From Jaapia argillacea MUCL 33604 (Eukaryota > Basidiomycota > Agaricomycetes > Jaapiales > Jaapiaceae): a DNA stretch of 64,000 bases. The notes below the pieces were generated by a model that was not told the DNA's origin, ran no database searches, and was given only the letters and a program-made list of their open reading frames with translations. The number at the start of each line of letters is the position of its first letter. The stretch's first letter is position 1. Position numbers and translations under genes: made by a program. Below, piece after piece: positions 10,399 to 22,198 of the stretch. The DNA is taken from the NCBI GenBank assembly GCA_000697665.1, contig KL197713.1, positions 1,266,593 to 1,330,592 on the forward strand, in the 5' to 3' direction.

Positions 10399-13068
10399 CT
10401 ATAAACCCAACCTCTCCCTCAACCTCCAATTCTCATCTCTCAACCTCCTATTCTCCTCCCTCAACTCCCTAACCTCACCCTCCGCAAACTCTTCAAACGC
10501 ACCTTTCCATCCCCGCTGCATAGAGAGGAGGTCAAGATGGATGTTCGTCAGAGACGATTTCAGTTCAAGGTGTGATGCTATGTGAGAGATGAGTGACGGC
10601 GAGGAGGCATGGAGGAATGGACATACAAGTCAAGGCATCAGCTGTCTCTGCATGATACGTACCCAGCGCACTATGTAATAAACTACTCAACATTTGCGCC
10701 GCATTCCCTCCATTCCCTCCTCCTATCCCATTACTTCCGTTGAACCGGGAAGGAGATATCGGAAGGGGCCGACGGGGCGATATCTGCAGACTCGTGCTCG
10801 TCTCCTCTTCTTCCTCCCTTCCCTCATCCCGTTCCTCCTTGTCTTCAGGATCAACAAAGCCAACTTTCCTCCCCCCATCATTCGCACTCCGTCTCCCAGC
10901 TTCAAGCCAAGCGTCCACCTCCTGCATCCCCCTCCCCAACACCTTTAACCCACACACCTTCCCTTCCTTCCCCTCACCACCCTCCTCCACAGCACCCTCG
11001 CCCTCCAAAACTTTCGCTTTCGCTTTGGCCTGAACCAGAGGAAAAGGAGTGATAGGCCACCCATCCATGGCCGGTAAATCAGGCGATGAAGTGCGTAGCG
11101 TACTCTTACTACTCGTCTCCCGTAACCCCGTCTTACCGTTCTCCCGCAAATTACCAGTAGTCCCTGACCGAGCCGAAACAGATGAAGAAGGGGATTTATT
11201 GGATGGGACGGACGAAGAAGACACAACCCTTCGGGTTCCACCAGGACCAGTAGCTACTCGAGATATTGAGGAAGAAGTCGATACGGCCCGCGTTCGAGGT
11301 TTGTCGTTGTTCGGCACTGTTAGGCGTTGTGGCGAGAGGGATTTCGATGGAGGGAGGACGTTGGCTGAAGGAGATGAGAGAGACGAAGGGATAGATTTCG
11401 AAGTCGGTAATCTAGGTGGTGGGGAGCCTTTACCAGCCAATCTTGCATTCTCTTTCCTGGTGGTAGACTTCCGAAGGTCCACGAGGGTTTCTATCTTCAC
11501 TGATAATGAAGCGTGAAATCTCAGTACGCCGAAGTGAAGCGGGCAGTAAATGAAGGACAAACTTGAGATATCCTCACCACTCTCGCCGTTGCCTAGAGGG
11601 TCTCTTACGGGTGAAAAGACTTTTCCTGCACCAGCGATAGCTGGAGGTTTCCCAGCCCTCCTCGCAGGCGTCGATACAGCCGGTTTGGATACCCGACGAG
11701 GGGTAGCGGCAGAGGTTCGTCGAGGGGTGGCTACGGATGGACGTCGAGGAGTACCAGTCGAAGTCACTCGAGAAGTGGTCGTCGTTGTTACTCGAAGAGA
11801 GGTGGTGGAAGAAGCTAACCGAGAAGTGGTAGAAGTAACCCGGGAAGTTGTGGTTGATGACGAAGGTCCTCGAGGGGATGTGATGTTTCGTGTTGTTGTC
11901 GTTGTGAGTGAAGGTTTCTTGGAAAGTGCTGGTGCGCGAGAGGTGGTGGTGGTGGTTACAGCCGTGGATACGGCGCTCTTTATAGGATCAGTCGAATTGT
12001 TGGGTTTTTTCTACCGCCGAAATCGTTGGTATGATTGATAAAGACCACGGCAAAGACGCACCTGCAAAGCCATCCCTTCGATCCTCTCCCCACCCTCTGA
12101 AAGAGCAAGGATTTTCGGAGGTTTATCGAGTCCTCTCAGACTCTGTATGAGGAGTTTGCCATTCTCGGTTCCGATGTATAGACTATCGCCTTCTTGAGAG
12201 AAGAGGAGGGAGGTTATAGGCGCGTGGGTAGGGAATGTACATCGAGGACTAATCCAGTGGCTCAGCGTGATAAGACAAAGATGATAGGCAGGTTGAAAAA
12301 AGGTAGTACAACTTACTTTTTGTCCTTCTCGAGGTCGACGAGTGCGACGAATCCTCCAGAAGTAGCTATAGCTACCAATGTCTTGCTGAACGGACTGCAA
12401 GCAATGGCTATGATATATCCCAGCATCTCTTCTGGTAGTGCGACGACTTTGGCGGGAGAGGATGAACGAGTAGTGTCGTATACCACGAATTGTTGTCCTA
12501 CCCCTAAGAGGAGACGGGTTCGGGAATGAGGGTGAAAGGAACAAGTCGATATTCCATTAGAAGTAGTAGGTATGCCACGAAGAACGGTATGTGAAGAGAG
12601 TGTAAGGTTGTGTATGTGCGCTGAGGTCGTGGTGGTGCTCGCGAGTAGAGTGGAGTCGTTTGAGAGACATAGGGACGTGATTGGAGAGCTGGCTTCGGAT
12701 TTGGGGGAGGAATGGGAACCGAGTGTCTTGGCGAGTTTACCAGATTCGAGGATGTGAATTTGGTGCGATTGGGAGAAGAGGAGGGTGTTCCCCTTGTCTT
12801 TTGCTTGTAAATGTCGGACTGGAGGGCCCTCCGAGTCTGACTTATATACTAAAGTGGGAGGATCATCTGGCGAGTTGGGAGTATACGTGTAAATGCCGTC
12901 TGAAAATGCGATGAAAAGGCTAGAACTGTCTGGAGACCAAACGACAGTGGTGGGTGGCGACTCCGAGGCCAGTGGCAGAGGAGTTGGGGATGGTGAGGAT
13001 GGGTCATTGGACTTGAGAGATGTTGGGTTGAGGAAAATGAGGGAGCTTGTCGTAGCTATGGCTAGCAT
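10399..13068 (-). CDS. NEDD1/GCP-WD-like WD40 protein
   Basis: A likely gamma-tubulin complex targeting factor. Five exons are inferred: the first from 13068 to about 12314, then one near 12260-12060, one from about 12012, a Ser/Thr/Arg-rich exon to about 10665, and a last short exon ending at stop 10399-10401. The N-terminal 300 residues form WD40-like blades (TTVVWSPDSSSLFIAFSDG, ISTCSFHPHSRTRLLLGVG, TSLLFSQEGDSLYIGTENG). The middle is a long basic, low-complexity TTTTSRV/TPRR linker. The tail reads LELKSSLTNIHLDLL and then a heptad-like RELREENRRLRDENWRL, matching the layout of the NEDD1 C-terminus that binds gamma-tubulin ring complexes (established for the animal and plant family). The assignment rests on this architecture plus the tail motif. 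It would act at spindle pole bodies. Confidence 0.75.
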
Positions 13069-13443
13069 TTGAACTAAATACTAATAGTGCAGAAAGTGAA
13101 AGCTTAAGGCGGGACACCATGCAAATTCCGAACGGAACGTGACCGCGACGCGACGAAGCACGTGGCATAAACTCCTCCTCCTCAGTGTTATCCTATACTT
13201 AAAGTTATCCATCCTCAGGAGCTCTCGCGATTCGGGCGAGAGCACACAGCCATCGCCCCGGTGCTCACCTCCTAGTTAAAGATTATCTATGGAAGCCATG
13301 GCCTCGCGCTTCAGACCACGTCACCTCATGTTCGATGCGAGGCTCGGGTCAGGCTCTTGAACCGTTGCCACCGTCTCCCCACTCGCGAGAGCTCGTCTTT
13401 GCGCTCCCCCTCGCGTCTCTTTTCCCACCAGGACCGATTGATC
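13069..13443. promoter_or_regulatory. Divergent promoter between NEDD1-like gene and family copy 1
   Basis: This 375-base spacer serves two diverging starts (13068 minus, 13444 plus). It holds gaccgcgacgcgacga at 13141-13156 and a CACGTG E-box at 13159-13164. The same pair of elements recurs upstream of family copies 2 and 3. Confidence 0.4.
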
Positions 13444-14716
13444 ATGCCAGCCGTTCGCAACCTCAATCCTGGGAATACCCCGAGGCAACCTCCCCAACTC
13501 ATCAAGAGACCGGAAGGACAGAATCGATTCAATGTGAGAAATGTCCTAGAGTTGTCAAAGCCCGAGTGGGAAGTTCTTTCTGTATGTATACTTCGCATCC
13601 ATATGATGCCCCTCTACTCATATCCGAGTCCATCGGGCCGAAGCACCGTATCCAAGAGCTAGCAAAGAAACACTTGGACCTGAGTGTGACATACCGCTAC
13701 CAGGACCCTGAGGCTCGCGATAAATTCTTGCAAGAGGTACGCCTCCCTCACATCATTCCTTCCATCCGTAGCACGATTGACGATATGAACCATTGTTGAC
13801 ACAACGAAATATCAATTCCCATTCGACCAGGCGATGAAGCAGGAGCCCATATTCTCTAAATTTGAGGATGGCTGGCCCCTCAGATATTATGTCAAGGATA
13901 GGTGGCTTGCGTACAAGGTGAATTACGCCAAAAAAGTAGCCAACCGTCGTTCCCGAGGTCCTCGAAGTAGGAGAGCCAAAGCAAATGTTAAGAATGGCGA
14001 CGTCGAAGACGAAGAGGAAGAGGAGCTCGAGTACGTCGACGAGGACAGTCAAGCAGGCGGTGTGAGTGGGGAGAACAGAGCATCTTCTCTCCCTGTCTCT
14101 CGAAGCTTCGACTTTCAAGAGGTAAGACGAGCCTCCGAGCTACCACATACCGTCATTTCTTGTACATTATTTGACCTCTATTTTCCAGAATCCAACCCTC
14201 GATTCCAGGGACCCTTCTACACGAACCCGAACAATGCTTCCTCGAAATGCTAAAACGCGATCCTTGCTTCGTCGAACTGAAAGGGACCACGATGACTCCC
14301 CCGATCCGCCCGAGTCGTCAGCTCGTCGACAGCCATCCCCTCTACCACCTCGTCCATCTCGAATGACTTTCCCAGCTCGCACCCCAGCATCATGCCCATT
14401 GGCACAATCACTCCCGACCTCCACCCGTACCAGTTCTACATCCCGCTCTCCAGCAAAGATTAATACGACAACCTCGTCCCCTCTCAACGAGTTCCTTTCT
14501 TCCTTCATCAAGCCTTCGCCCTCCCTCGCCAAAACTTTCGAGACCTATGGTATCAAAAGCTTTGAGGATTGGGATCAATTCGTCCACAAACCTAAGGCTG
14601 AGAGGGATGAAGTACTGATGAAGTTCGTATTTGTTGGGTTTATCAGTCTCTTTCAGTATCAGACGTTGATATTCGAGTTGGAGAAGTTGAGTGGGACTTG
14701 TTTGGTGCCTAGATAA
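13444..14716 (+). CDS. Unrecognised tandem-family protein, copy 1
   Basis: Four exons (13444-13581, 13644-13736, 13831-14121, 14189-14716) join in phase 0 to give 349 residues. The N-terminus is basic (MPAVRNLNPGNTPRQPPQL). Exon 2 encodes a 31-residue helical piece (HRIQELAKKHLDLS). Exon 3 begins with IFSKFEDGWPLRYY and WLAYK, followed by a basic stretch and then an acidic run (EDEEEEELEYVDED). Exon 4 is Ser/Pro-rich and closes with a helical domain of about 60 residues: TYGIKSFEDWDQF, KAERDEVLMKFVF, SLFQYQTL. I cannot assign any known domain. There is no signal peptide or membrane segment; the alternating basic and acidic low-complexity parts suggest a nuclear or scaffold-type protein, but that is inference. 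Confidence 0.75.
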
Positions 14717-15347
14717 ATGTCAGGCTATCGCTTTGGATTCTTGATGTAACACTAGTACATGAACGATATCGAAGTTTGTTGTTTGTTTGTAATTCCAGTT
14801 TACTATCCGTTGGCGGCCTTCAAGTTGCCGTATACTACTTGTACTCCCAATCCTCTCTGTTACTCGTCGATCCAAACAACGGGATATCGAAGGTTACGGT
14901 GCGGAAAATTGTGGAAATTTCTGAAGTGGTGAATGGACCACGTGACCGCGACGCGACGAACTTGCTTCAAAGTACAAGTGACAATTATGTCTGGTATCTG
15001 CCCTCTCCTACTTTTCGACTGTGTCTCCTCCCCTCGGCACTCACCCTCTTCGTCAGAGTGTCAGTCACACCAACATATTACCGTCGGTTGCGACCCACGA
15101 TTCGTGCAAGATCACACATTTGGCACCGCAAGGTTCACTCACTAGGTAATCGAAGCTATGGGCGCTTCAGTCCTAGTCAGGTGGTGTTCAATGCGACGTA
15201 TCTCGGCGTGCCATTCCCTTGTTGATGCCAAACAAGCTTCCAAATCCAACTTGAACAACCAAGCCCCTCTTGAACCATCGCCATCGCCTCGCCGCTCGTC
15301 TCTGTACCCTCACCTAACATTTCTTTTTCGATTGATCCTCGTTCGTC
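14717..15347. other. Spacer between family copies 1 and 2
   Basis: No gene is seen here. The spacer holds the duplicated upstream region of copy 2: CACGTG at 14939-14944 overlapping gaccgcgacgcgacga at 14944-14959, and a block near 15070-15115 that is repeated upstream of copy 3. Confidence 0.6.
14944..14959 (+). promoter_or_regulatory. Repeated gaccgcgacgcgacga element (copy 2)
   Basis: Identical over 16 bases to the element at 13141 and identical over 14 bases to that at 16757. It lies about 390 bases upstream of the copy 2 start and directly next to a CACGTG E-box. Conservation within otherwise diverged upstream DNA hints at a binding site, though shared descent alone may explain it. Confidence 0.35.
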
Positions 15348-16597
15348 ATGCCAGCCGTCCGCAACCTCAAACCTGCCAATTCCCGGAGACAACCTCCTCA
15401 ACTCATCAAGAAACCGAGAGGACAGAGTCACAGATTGATGGATGTTCTGGGGTTGTCAAAGCACGAGTGGAAAGTTCTTGCTGTATGTCTACTTCGCATC
15501 CATATGATGCCCTACTCATATACATGGGGTCAAAGCGCCGTATCCAAGAGGTGGCAAAGCGACACTTGAACTTGAATGTTACATACCCCCACCAGGACCC
15601 TGAGGCTCGAGATAAATTCTGGCAAGAGGTAAGTGACATCATCTATCATTCCTTCCATTCCCCATCGACATTATGAACCGCCGCTGACACGACCCAATAT
15701 CAATTCGCATCCAACCAGGCGATGGAGCAGGAGTCCATATTCTCTAAATTCGAGAATGGCTGGCCCCTCAAGTATTACGTATCGGACAGGTGGCTTGCAC
15801 AGAAGGTGTCCCGGGCCAAAAATGCACCAGGTCGTTCTTCCCGAGGATCTCGAACTACGAGAGCCGAGGTAAATGTTCGAGACGACGATGTTCAGGACAC
15901 AGAGCAAGAGGAGCTCGAGTACCTTGACGAAGGCAATCCGGAAGACGACGCTGAAAGGGAGAGGACAGCATCCCCTACATCCGCGACTCAAGATGTCGAG
16001 TTTCAAGAGGTAAGTTGAGCCTCTGATTTACCACATGCCATTGTTTCTCGTACATCTTCTGACCTCCTTTTCCAGACTTCAACCCTCAATTCCGGGGGCC
16101 CTTCTACGGGGATCCGACCATTTTTACCTCGAAAAGCTAAAATGCAATCCTTGCATCGTGGGACCGAGAGGGACCGCGATGTCTTCCCCGATCCACCCCA
16201 GTCGTCAGCTCGTCGGCAGTCATCCCCTCTACCACCTCCTCAATCTCGGATTTTCCCAGCTCGTGACCAAGCATCATACCCATCGGTACAATCAGTCTCG
16301 ACCCCCGGCCCTACCGGTTCTACATCCTGCTCAGCAAAAGCTAACGCTACAACCTCGTCCCCTCTCAACCAATTCCTTTCTTCCTTCATCGAGCCTTCGT
16401 CCTCCCTCGCCAAAACTTTCGAGATGTATGGTATCAAAAGTTTTGAGGATTGGGATCATTTTATCCACAAGTCTAAGGCTGAGAGGGATGAAATACTGAT
16501 GAAGTTTGTGTTCGTTGGGCTTATCAGTCTCTTTCAGTATCAGACGTTGATGGTCGAGTTGGAGAAGTTGAGTGAGACTTCTTGGGTGTCTGAGTAG
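15348..16597 (+). CDS. Unrecognised tandem-family protein, copy 2
   Basis: Four exons (15348-15482, 15536-15628, 15719-16009, 16076-16597) give 346 residues, with the second exon again exactly 93 bases and the third exactly 291 as in copy 1. Motifs keep their order: MPAVRNLKPANSRRQPPQL, RRIQEVAKRHLNLN, IFSKFENGWPLKYY, an acidic run (DTEQEELEYLDEG), and a C-terminal helical domain with MYGIKSFEDWDHF and SLFQYQTLMVELEKL. In this copy the N-terminal FNVxNVL motif seen in copies 1 and 3 has changed to HRLMDVL. No frame damage was found, so it appears functional. Function unknown. Confidence 0.75.
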
Positions 16598-17164
16598 ATG
16601 GGCTATCGCTGTGAATTCTTAATGTACCACGTGAGACAAGGATTTGATATCGAACGCGAGAAGAGTTGTGGATTTCGCAGAGATTGAGAAAAGGGGAGGG
16701 AATGCGAAGCAACCACACCGATTGAACGCCGATCACGTAAATTCCGCGTGGACCGTGACCGCGACGCGACGGAACACGTGACATATAGCATTCACTGGCT
16801 TTTCGACCTTGTCGTCTCCTCCCCTTAGGAGCTCAGCGGTGAGCGGTCGGCCCCTCTTCGTCAGTTACACCAACATCTTACCGTTGGTTACGACCCACGA
16901 TTCGCGCAGAACCATACATTCGTCACTCCACTGTTCACTTGCTAGAAGATTGTTTATCGAAGCCATGGGCGCTTCAAACCTAGTCAGGTGGTGCTCTACG
17001 CGAGGCGTCGAGGCGTCATTCTTTCGATGATTCCACAAACGTTTCCAAATTGGAACTTGAACCATCCAAGACCCTCCTGAACTGTCGCCATCATTTCCAA
17101 ACCCACGAGAGCTCATCTTTGTGCCCTAAACTAACATCCCTTTTACGATTCATCCTCGTTCACC
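16598..17164. other. Spacer between family copies 2 and 3
   Basis: No gene is seen here. It carries the third upstream element at 16757-16770 followed by CACGTG at 16775-16780, and the block near 16870-16920 that is also present upstream of copy 2. Confidence 0.6.
16757..16770 (+). promoter_or_regulatory. Repeated gaccgcgacgcgac element (copy 3)
   Basis: Matches 14 bases of the elements upstream of copies 1 and 2, about 395 bases before the copy 3 start, with a CACGTG E-box five bases downstream. Confidence 0.35.
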
Positions 17165-18426
17165 ATGCCAGCCATTCGCAACCTCAATTCCCGAAGGCAA
17201 CCACCTCAACTCATCAAGAGACCGAAAGGACAGAAGACATTCAATGTGATGAATGTTCTGGGGTTATCGCAGTCCGAGTGGACAGCTCTTTCTGTGTGTA
17301 TACTTGGCATCCATCTGATACCACCGACTCATGGCTATTGGGCCTAAGCACCGTGTCCAAGCGCTGGCAAAACGACATTTGAACTTGAATGTTACATACC
17401 CCCACCAGGATCCTGAGGCTCGCGATAGATTCTGGCAAGAGGTAAGTGACTTCGTCACTCTATCTATCATTCCTTCCATTCCCCATCGACATTATGAACT
17501 GTCGCTGACACGACCAAATATCAATTCGCATCCAACCAGGCGATGGAGGAGGAGCCCATATTCTCTAAATTCGAGAATGGCTGGCCCCTTAAGTATTATA
17601 TATCGGAGAGGTGGCTTTCACAATTGGTGTACCAGGCCGCGAATCCTCGCAGGAGACCTCGAACTCGGAGAGCCAAAGTAAATGTCAGAAATGATGATGT
17701 TGAGGACGAAGAGCAAGAGGAGCTCGAGTACCTTGACAAAGGCAACCAGGAAGACCACCTTGAGAGGGAGAGGACGGCATCTCCCAGTCCTCCCCCCGCG
17801 ACTCGACGTGTCCGCTTTCGAGAGGTGAGATGAGCCTCTACGCTACCACATATCATTATTCCTTGTCCTCCATGCCGACCGCTTTTCCCATCCAGACTCC
17901 AATCATCGATTCCGGGGGCTCTCCTTCAGGAACACGATTAACTCTCCCTCGAAACGCGAAAACTCGATCCCTGCTTCGTCACACCGAAGATGACCGCAAA
18001 GACTCCTCCGATCCACCCGAGTCGTCAATTCGCCGACAGCCATCCGCCACACCACTCAGTCAACCTCGAACGACGATCTCATCTCGCAACGTTGAATCGC
18101 GTCCATACCCACCACCAGTCTCTGCCCCCATCCCTACCAGCTCCCCATTCAACTATCATCCCACGAAAACCAAACCCCCAACTTCGTCCCGTCTCGACCG
18201 ATTCATTTCTTCTTTCATCAAACCCTCGGCTTCCCTCGTCAATGCTTTCGAGATGTACGGTCTCAAAAGCTCTGAGGATTGGGATCAATTCATCCACAAG
18301 CCTAAGGCTAAGAGGGACGAAGTACTGATGAAGTTTGTATTTGTTGGGCTGATCAGTCTCTTTCAGTATCAGTCGTTGATGGTCGAGTTGGAGAAATTGA
18401 GTGAGACTCCTTTCGTGTGTAAATAG
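17165..18426 (+). CDS. Unrecognised tandem-family protein, copy 3
   Basis: Four exons (17165-17293, 17349-17441, 17540-17824, 17896-18426) give 345 residues. The second exon is again 93 bases. Motifs in order: MPAIRNLNSRRQPPQL, FNVMNVLGLS, HRVQALAKRHLNLN, IFSKFENGWPLKYY, acidic DDVEDEEQEELEYLD, a Ser/Pro-rich linker (residues about 175-280), and the C-terminal domain MYGLKSSEDWDQF with SLFQYQSLMVELEKL. The first intron begins GTGTGT rather than GTATGT. Reading frames are intact. It is closer to copy 2 than to copy 1 in exon 2 (both read RHLNLNVTYPHQDPEARD). Confidence 0.75.
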
Positions 18427-18757
18427 ATGGGCTATCGCTGTGAATTCTTGATTTAGGACATGGTAGTCGAGTTTGAGAAATTGGCGCAGGATTGATACTC
18501 GATTGACACTCTGGGGGGGGAGGAGGCGGTCCAGTCTGTTTTCAATGTATACGTATATTTCTCTGTACCTCTGTACTTACACATCAACGACTTTCATACA
18601 GACCGCCACTCCACCATGAGGTTCACCGATTCGGAGAACTCGGCGACAGTTGGTACTTGGTGCAGGTCCCAGGATCACACAGCGAGTCTAGATATGATCG
18701 CCGCTCGAACCACAATCCACGACCACAGCCTCAAGGAACGCAATACCGCTTACCGTC
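18427..18757. other. Spacer before the F-box-like gene
   Basis: No gene is seen in these 330 bases. There is a run of G at 18513-18520 and presumed promoter sequence for the gene starting at 18758. Confidence 0.5.
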
Positions 18758-20400
18758 ATGCATCCATGCCTCACGATTCATGAAATTCTTGTTCCGACGT
18801 TCCGTGAGGTCCAAATAGTTGGTGGAGTGCGAGGCACGAACTGGAAAACCATGGCCTCCCTTGCGCGAACTTGTCGCTTATTCCACCTTCCCGCCATCAT
18901 GCAGATTTGGAGCACACAGCGTGGTTTCGTCCCACTTTTGCGTTGTATGCCCGACGACCTTTGGGAATGGGGATCGGGAGGTCGGTTAGTTGTGGTATGT
19001 TCAGACATTCTGATAGCTACTACATCCTCTGACTTTCCGTCGCCTAGCGTGCCAAGCGACAGTTGGTGCCACGGGATTGGGAGCGTTTTAACTACTACGC
19101 GGTCCATGTTCGACGACTGTGTTTTGGTCAGGAACATATGCCGCGGGTCCCACCAGGCCAATTCGCCGATTGCTTCACTTACGAAGCATTTATTTCATTC
19201 GTCGAACAAGCCCCCACCTTTCCACCGTTCTGCCAACTCCGCGAATTAATGTGGGATATCGATTTCGACTACCCTCAAATACTCGTCAAATTATTCAAAT
19301 TATTCAATATCGATTCATTGAAGAGTTTGGAAATCTCTTCATTCTGGGAAAACAACCTCGCTGCTGTGATTGACCTATTGGGAACATCGGATTCGATCAT
19401 GGAGACTCTATGCATCAAAATGCACGATTTCGATGATTTCAGCCCTTCTATCCACCCCCTTATATCACGTTCACTCGCCCAAGTCCCTTTCCCTCATCTG
19501 AAAGTCATTTTTGCGCCTTTCATTGTAGTGGACTGGGACGCCATCACGTCGTTGGCCTCCCTTCGAAGTATCCAAACCATCGACTTATCCTTGACACGCC
19601 ACGGCCCTCATAGCGATGTACCGATGGTATCGAAAACCGGATCCCCGTTGAACTTCGGGATGCTCTGTCTGAGAGCGGAGGGGATGTCCGAAGTTGCAGA
19701 TTTTTTGGGTTATCTGGCACATTTCGGGGCTGAGGAACTAGTTGTGTTCGCTTCCCGAGCCGAGAATGACGATGTTCAGATCACCTTGTTCCATGCGTTA
19801 GCTGGCCGCTGCTCGCCGACTTCCATAAGAACCCTCTCCATACAGATCTCCCAATTATCTCCACTCCCTGCCATCATCGATTACCACGCTTTCCACCTAC
19901 TGTTTCAGTTTCGCAATTTGGCATCAGTAACGCTCGAGTACGTTGCACGCTTCGACATCGACGATTCACTCTTGTCCGCAATGGCTGATGCCTGGCCCCA
20001 TCTCCGAGTCTTCAAGGTCTCGTATTATTCGAGGTTTTTCCCTTTGGGCGAGCCCAGAACTACACTTTCAGGCCTAATCCCCCTGGTCAATAAATGTCCC
20101 CAACTATCGACGCTAAAGCTACCTATGGACACCCCAACCACCCTCGCCGAGTGGATCAAATTTCGCAAAACCATCACTTCAAAGAGTCTTGCTACTACCG
20201 TGGAGTTCGATCCCATCACAGTCAGTAAAGCAGTGACTGTGGCGGCCATTATCACGGATATGTTCCCAAACATTTCAGATCCTCGCCCCTACGGAATGTT
20301 TACCTCTGATTTTTCCGCCGGGCCATGGGGGAAGACGAGACGATACATAAGTGCTATGGTTCAAATTCGGAAGGATTCGTGTGCGAGGATTGGGTCGTAA
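18758..20400 (+). CDS. F-box-like/LRR-type protein of basidiomycetes
   Basis: Two exons (18758-18994 and 19048-20400) give 529 residues. The N-terminus (LTIHEILVPTF, then SLARTCRLFHLPAIMQIW) has the layout of the degenerate F-box that starts many Agaricomycete proteins, where it would dock to SKP1 in an SCF ubiquitin ligase. Immediately after the intron comes RDWERFNYYAVHVRRLCF, a block that regularly follows the F-box in this fungal family. The rest has loosely repeated leucine-rich segments (LKSLEISSF, LRSIQTIDLSL, FRNLASVTLEY, CPQLSTLKLPM) fitting an LRR-like substrate-binding solenoid. The substrate is unknown. These genes are highly expanded in mushrooms. Confidence 0.75.
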
Positions 20401-21056
20401 CATCGATCGGCATCTACGACTTGCTCGATGTCTTTCGTTGATCTGACATTTGGTAAGTAAACTCTGAGTTATCCCGTTTCAATAGCACACGTACAACCTC
20501 ATCGCAGCGCTTACCAGGTTGCGGATGGTCCAATCCGCCACAGATTTGGTAGCTACGTTTTCCTATTGATCTGTTCCCTCGGCTTTCGCTCATCCGGGTT
20601 CTCAGGGAAGTTTCACCTGTATTTTACCATCTTGGACCTGAATTCATCTTTCCGACCCCCGTGACTGGCTAACCTAGGACCCATATCCCCATCGCCGTGT
20701 TCTCGCTGACGCGCCGGGGTCCTGCGGCTTCATTACTCCAACACCAATGCGGCGGTTGACGTCGCCATCAGAATCGAGAACTTCAGTTGTCCAATTCAAT
20801 GTTGTTGAGCTTATATGCTCCTTCCTTCCCTTGTGCGCACCTTCTACGTAAGCATGCTGGCATCGATTTGTCGTATACACTCAAGACCAAGGGGGAAGGT
20901 CAGGTGAACGCCACACGACGCGGCTCAGGCCCTAGGGACGTCTTGTTGAATCATCTGGCCACACCTTAATTGAATCAACAAGTTGAACACATCCATCTTC
21001 TTCCCTACCTTCGCTACCAACACCACCACCCGACCCCAAGCTGATCTCGGATTACA
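20401..21056. other. Intergenic region upstream of family copy 4
   Basis: I see no coding sequence with support. A CGACGCG core lies at 20916-20922, about 135 bases before the copy 4 start, resembling but not matching fully the element shared by copies 1-3. Confidence 0.5.
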
Positions 21057-22198
21057 ATGCCCGCTGCACGGACACCAAAGACCACTCCACGCTCCAAGCC
21101 GGCCCCAGGACATGCTACCCGACTTCAACAGTCCTCCAACGGCCGTGCGCCTCCTCTCATGCCCAAACCAAAGGCGACGTTCACCATGAGTAAGGTGATG
21201 GGGTTGGAATCGAAACCTTACAGAGCCATGACCGTAAGTTCTCCGGATGTCAACCAACTTACCAGGGCTTTGCAACGTTGCCATAGCATTCACCTTGTCT
21301 CGTTCTTTTAGACCCGTATTCGCGAGATTGGTGAGAAGTATCTCGACACCAGTAAAACGTGGGCCGACCAAACGCACCATGCTCGCGAAGTCTTCTTACG
21401 CGAAGTAAGGTTCACTGTACTCCGTACTGAGTCCTCAGCTGACAATTACTTTCCTCCCCTCGCCACAGGCCAGAAAGTCGAACCCGATCTTCGAAGAGTA
21501 CGTGGATGCATGGCCTGTCCAGTACTACACCGCGAACCTCTGGTTAGCCAAGAAACTATCCCGTGAAAAGCTAAGCTCGCAGGATCGGGCTGATGGCAAT
21601 TCTACGGATCCTGGCGAGGACCCTGACGAGGATGGGAATGAGGGGTTTTCTGAAGGCCAGGAGCGTGGTCACAAGGTGGAACAGAAGCCAGAATATCGCA
21701 AGTCCAGCTCTGCCTTGAATCCTCCTTCCAATCGCAATGGCGGTACATGTACCGCTTCCGGCTCTCAATCTGTGAGTAGTATTTTATATCATATTTTTTG
21801 TGATTACTGAGTCTCCTCCCTTTCAGACCATGTCATCGTCTTCAGGAGTAGTTCCAGCTTCTCAAGCTGCTCCGCCGCTTCGCCAAGTGTGTGGTTCTAA
21901 GCAAGATGCTCCCTCCCCGTCTTTGAAATCCTCCTCCACTCAATCCCCCCAAGCTTCATCGAATAGTCGCCAACGCCGTTGTCCGCATCTCCCAAAGTTC
22001 TTCACCGAGGATGAAGATGTTTACAATGCTTGTCGAAAATATGGTCTTGCCAGCCCTGCCGGGTGGGAGCTGTTTCTCCACAGCGATATATCGGAGCGGG
22101 AAGACATATTGGACCATTTTTTCATCACGAGGCAAGTCAGCCCAATCCAGTACAGGCGCATGGTCAAGGAGGTTTTGGCATTGTGCGATCAGCAGTGA
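21057..22198 (+). CDS. Unrecognised family protein, copy 4
   Basis: Four exons (21057-21233, 21312-21404, 21469-21771, 21827-22198) give 314 residues. The exon plan matches copies 1-3, with the 93-base second exon preserved (TRIREIGEKYLDTS...). Shared motifs: an N-terminal MPAARTPKTTPRS, LMPKPKATFTMSKVMGLES, IFEEYVDAWPVQYY with WLAKK, an acidic region (DPGEDPDEDGNEGF), and a C-terminal domain KYGLASPAGWELF, SEREDILDHFFITRQ, SPIQYRRMVKEVLAL. It differs from copies 1-3 in having a longer N-terminus and a shorter Ser/Pro linker that includes PPLRQVCG. With copy 5 it forms a second subgroup. Frames are intact; function unknown. Confidence 0.75.

Larger units (their letters stand above)
13069..18426 (+). 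repeat. Tandem triplication of a gene with its upstream region
   Basis: Three direct copies of a unit of about 1.8-1.9 kb lie head to tail, with starts at 13444, 15348 and 17165. Homology extends beyond the exons into introns and upstream DNA: copies 2 and 3 share blocks such as gcgacccacgattcg/acgacccacgattcg, and all three share the gaccgcgacgcgac element. Exon sizes and intron positions match between copies. The copies have clearly diverged in sequence, so this is not a very recent duplication. Confidence 0.9.

Noticed and set aside
10694-12038. Plus-strand frames at 10694-11033, 11049-11516 and 11550-12038
   Set aside because: They are antisense to the low-complexity linker of the NEDD1-like gene; their Ser/Pro and Val/Arg richness mirrors that composition.
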